50,427 nt of DNA from Peptococcaceae bacterium. GTDB taxonomy: Bacteria > Bacillota > Desulfitobacteriia > Desulfitobacteriales > Syntrophobotulaceae. Position numbers and translations under genes: made by a program. Positions within the stretch are counted from its first letter, which is position 1; every line of letters begins with the position of its first letter. The DNA lies in the NCBI GenBank assembly GCA_009782825.1, contig WRII01000015.1, positions 1-50,427 of the forward strand, written 5' to 3'. The notes beneath the pieces are model-generated. The model had not been told where the DNA came from. It ran no database searches and was given only the letters and a program-made list of their open reading frames with translations. This document shows positions 49,269 through 50,427 of the stretch, one piece after another.

Positions 49269-50332
49269 CCCTCCATCAATATTTTTTTGGGTCTCAAGCG
49301 TGTGATATAGAATATCGGAACCAGTGTGGAAATGCAGACTGTTCCAAGGCCAATGGCGTAAAACAGGATCACTGTTATTGTGTTCAGGGAAACCTTATAG
49401 GTCTCTGTAAGCTCTTCACTGTTGATACTGTTGTCATATCCCCTGTAAGTCAGATCTGTAAAGTAAGAATCGCCTGCGCTGGCCTGATCGGCGACAATCT
49501 GATCTGTGAGCATTTTTTCCGAAATGCCGCCGGATAAAATATTCCCGGAAAACAACGACAGAGTAATGGCCAGCACCGCTACAACAACTACCTCCATAAG
49601 AATCTGCCCGGCAATTTTGATCTTTCTCTCCCCCAAGGAAAGATAGATGCCGATCTCACGCCTGCGGTCTCTTAAAAATAATGTGACCAGCAGACTTATA
49701 GTGACCACTGCGGCACACACAGCGACATATAATATGTTGGACGCGATCCCTTGGATGGATTTCATGGGGGACGCCACCTGATCAAAAGAGCCGCTGCTTT
49801 CTATCATGCAATACTCTGGCAGAAAGGCAGCCACCTCCTGAGTGAAGGACTCCAAATCCAACGGATCATTCAGCACATATAAGGTGCTGTAATAAACGTC
49901 TGTGCTGCTGCCCTCCCTGGAAATCTCCTCGGGATACAGTTCTTTTAACTCGTTCATCTGAAACGCATACGCTTCATTCACAACTCTGTTAGAAACATAT
50001 ATTCTGTTTTCTATTTCTTCTTCCACAAATTTGTATTGATCGTCCAACATCTCGTTCCCAGTTTTCGTCTGTCTTACTGGTTCAAAAATGCCGATAATTT
50101 CAAAATCATATTTTTGGGTGGCTATAGGATCCGGCATATCGCTAGTTGCATTACTTTTAAAGTCGTAAACATTGTTGTCAAGGGTTATGACAGAACCTAC
50201 AATTAAGGTGTTAGTAGTGGCAAAATTTTGCGAAACCAAAACCACATAAGCTAGATTCTGTATCTCTTCTTGGTTGAAAACTCGCCCTGACACAAGTTTG
50301 ATTTTCTCCTCTATAATGTCCCCATGAAACAC
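49265..50332 (-). pseudogene. FtsX/MacB-type ABC permease, 5' end cut by an insertion sequence
   Basis: 355 residues are left. They comprise the second half of an extracellular domain and three membrane helices near 195-225, 245-270 and 325-350 (ILYVAVCAAVVTISLLVTLF; ILMEVVVVAVLAITLSLFSG; TVILFYAIGLGTVCISTLVP). The first helix and the start of the outer domain are absent. The frame stays open upstream to 50350 and then meets a stop in IS-like sequence, so GTG 50332 is not a natural start. If the front part lies beyond the IS, this is an interrupted gene. Confidence 0.75.
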
Positions 50333-50350
50333 GACAGAAAAATTTAAAAA

Positions 50351-50427
50351 CTAAGTGTGAACCAGATAGAATAGAGGTGAGAAGAAAGGGCGGTTCACAA
50401 ACATGAAAAAGAGACGGCAATACACAA
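50351..50427 (+). mobile_element. left end of an IS3-family-like insertion sequence with transposase start
   Basis: From about 50351 the sequence contains GTGAACC...GGTTCAC and a ribosome site (GAAGAAAGG). An ATG at 50403 then opens MKKRRQYT, the usual first residues of IS3-family OrfA (MKKRRQYTPEFK type). The element runs off the window. The exact outer end and target duplication cannot be fixed without the right side. Confidence 0.6.

Noticed and set aside
49265-50332. complete FtsX-type permease starting at GTG 50332
   Set aside because: No ribosome site, the first membrane helix is missing, and the frame continues upstream to the IS boundary.

Overview
The window looks like part of a chromosome from an anaerobic, low-to-mid GC Firmicute of the class Clostridia. 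This rests on gene families: a large single-chain clostridial-type FGAM synthase, an H+/Na+-pumping membrane pyrophosphatase, a pgk-tpiA-gpmI-eno glycolytic operon, tandem DUF1703-type ATPase/nuclease genes, BspA-like leucine-rich lipoprotein, and Gram-positive lipoproteins with lipoboxes. No rRNA, tRNA or CRISPR array was seen. Genus is not decided.

Layout. (1) 1-6.1 kb is an accessory region on the minus strand. It holds a Nif11-type double-glycine peptide precursor, a lipoprotein with a zinc-protease HELGH motif sharing an upstream sequence with it, two tandem, partly identical AAA-ATPase/PD-(D/E)XK genes, an orphan fragment of the same family, a remnant of a modA gene and a DUF3788 gene. 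(2) 6.3-8.8 kb is feoAB (ferrous iron uptake). (3) 8.9-13.5 kb is a decayed molybdate/tungstate locus: an intact modA and mop, but broken pieces of a FecCD-type permease, an ABC ATPase, a MoeA-like protein and (plus strand) a molybdopterin oxidoreductase. Four copies of one inverted repeat, CGATAT-N12-ATATCG, lie here and are likely operators. They are followed by a MITE-like element, a stand-alone ModE-type regulator and a DtxR-family regulator. (4) 13.5-21.2 kb is a complete aromatic amino acid operon (tyrA-aroB-aroA-aroC-aroF-[chorismate mutase::aroK]-aroQ-aroE), with overlapping genes. (5) 21.4-24.8 kb on the plus strand carries three zinc-ribbon proteins, a deoxyinosine glycosylase and dapA, closed by a large bidirectional hairpin. 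(6) 24.9-29.3 kb is hppA, secG and a DEAD-box RNA helicase. (7) 29.5-32.1 kb carries a G5/transglycosylase-like wall protein, a lipoprotein and a toxin-antitoxin pair whose toxin is cut short. (8) 32.1-37.3 kb is the glycolytic operon. (9) 37.5-50.4 kb has a CoA-binding-fold protein, a leucine-rich lipoprotein, then a phospho-signalling/envelope set (PP2C phosphatase, FHA protein, CpaE/MinD-like ATPase, PASTA protein, ABC ATPase, FtsX-type permease) with purL inside it, ended by the edge of an IS3-like insertion sequence that truncates the permease.

Two themes run through the window. First, partial duplications and deletions have left recognisable gene stubs next to or near intact copies (PD-(D/E)XK, modA, dtxR, toxin). 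Second, short tandem repeats of 9, 18 or 36 bp have expanded in frame in linkers of several proteins, and other duplications span stop codons. All calls come from reading the sequence and its translation; no database search was run.
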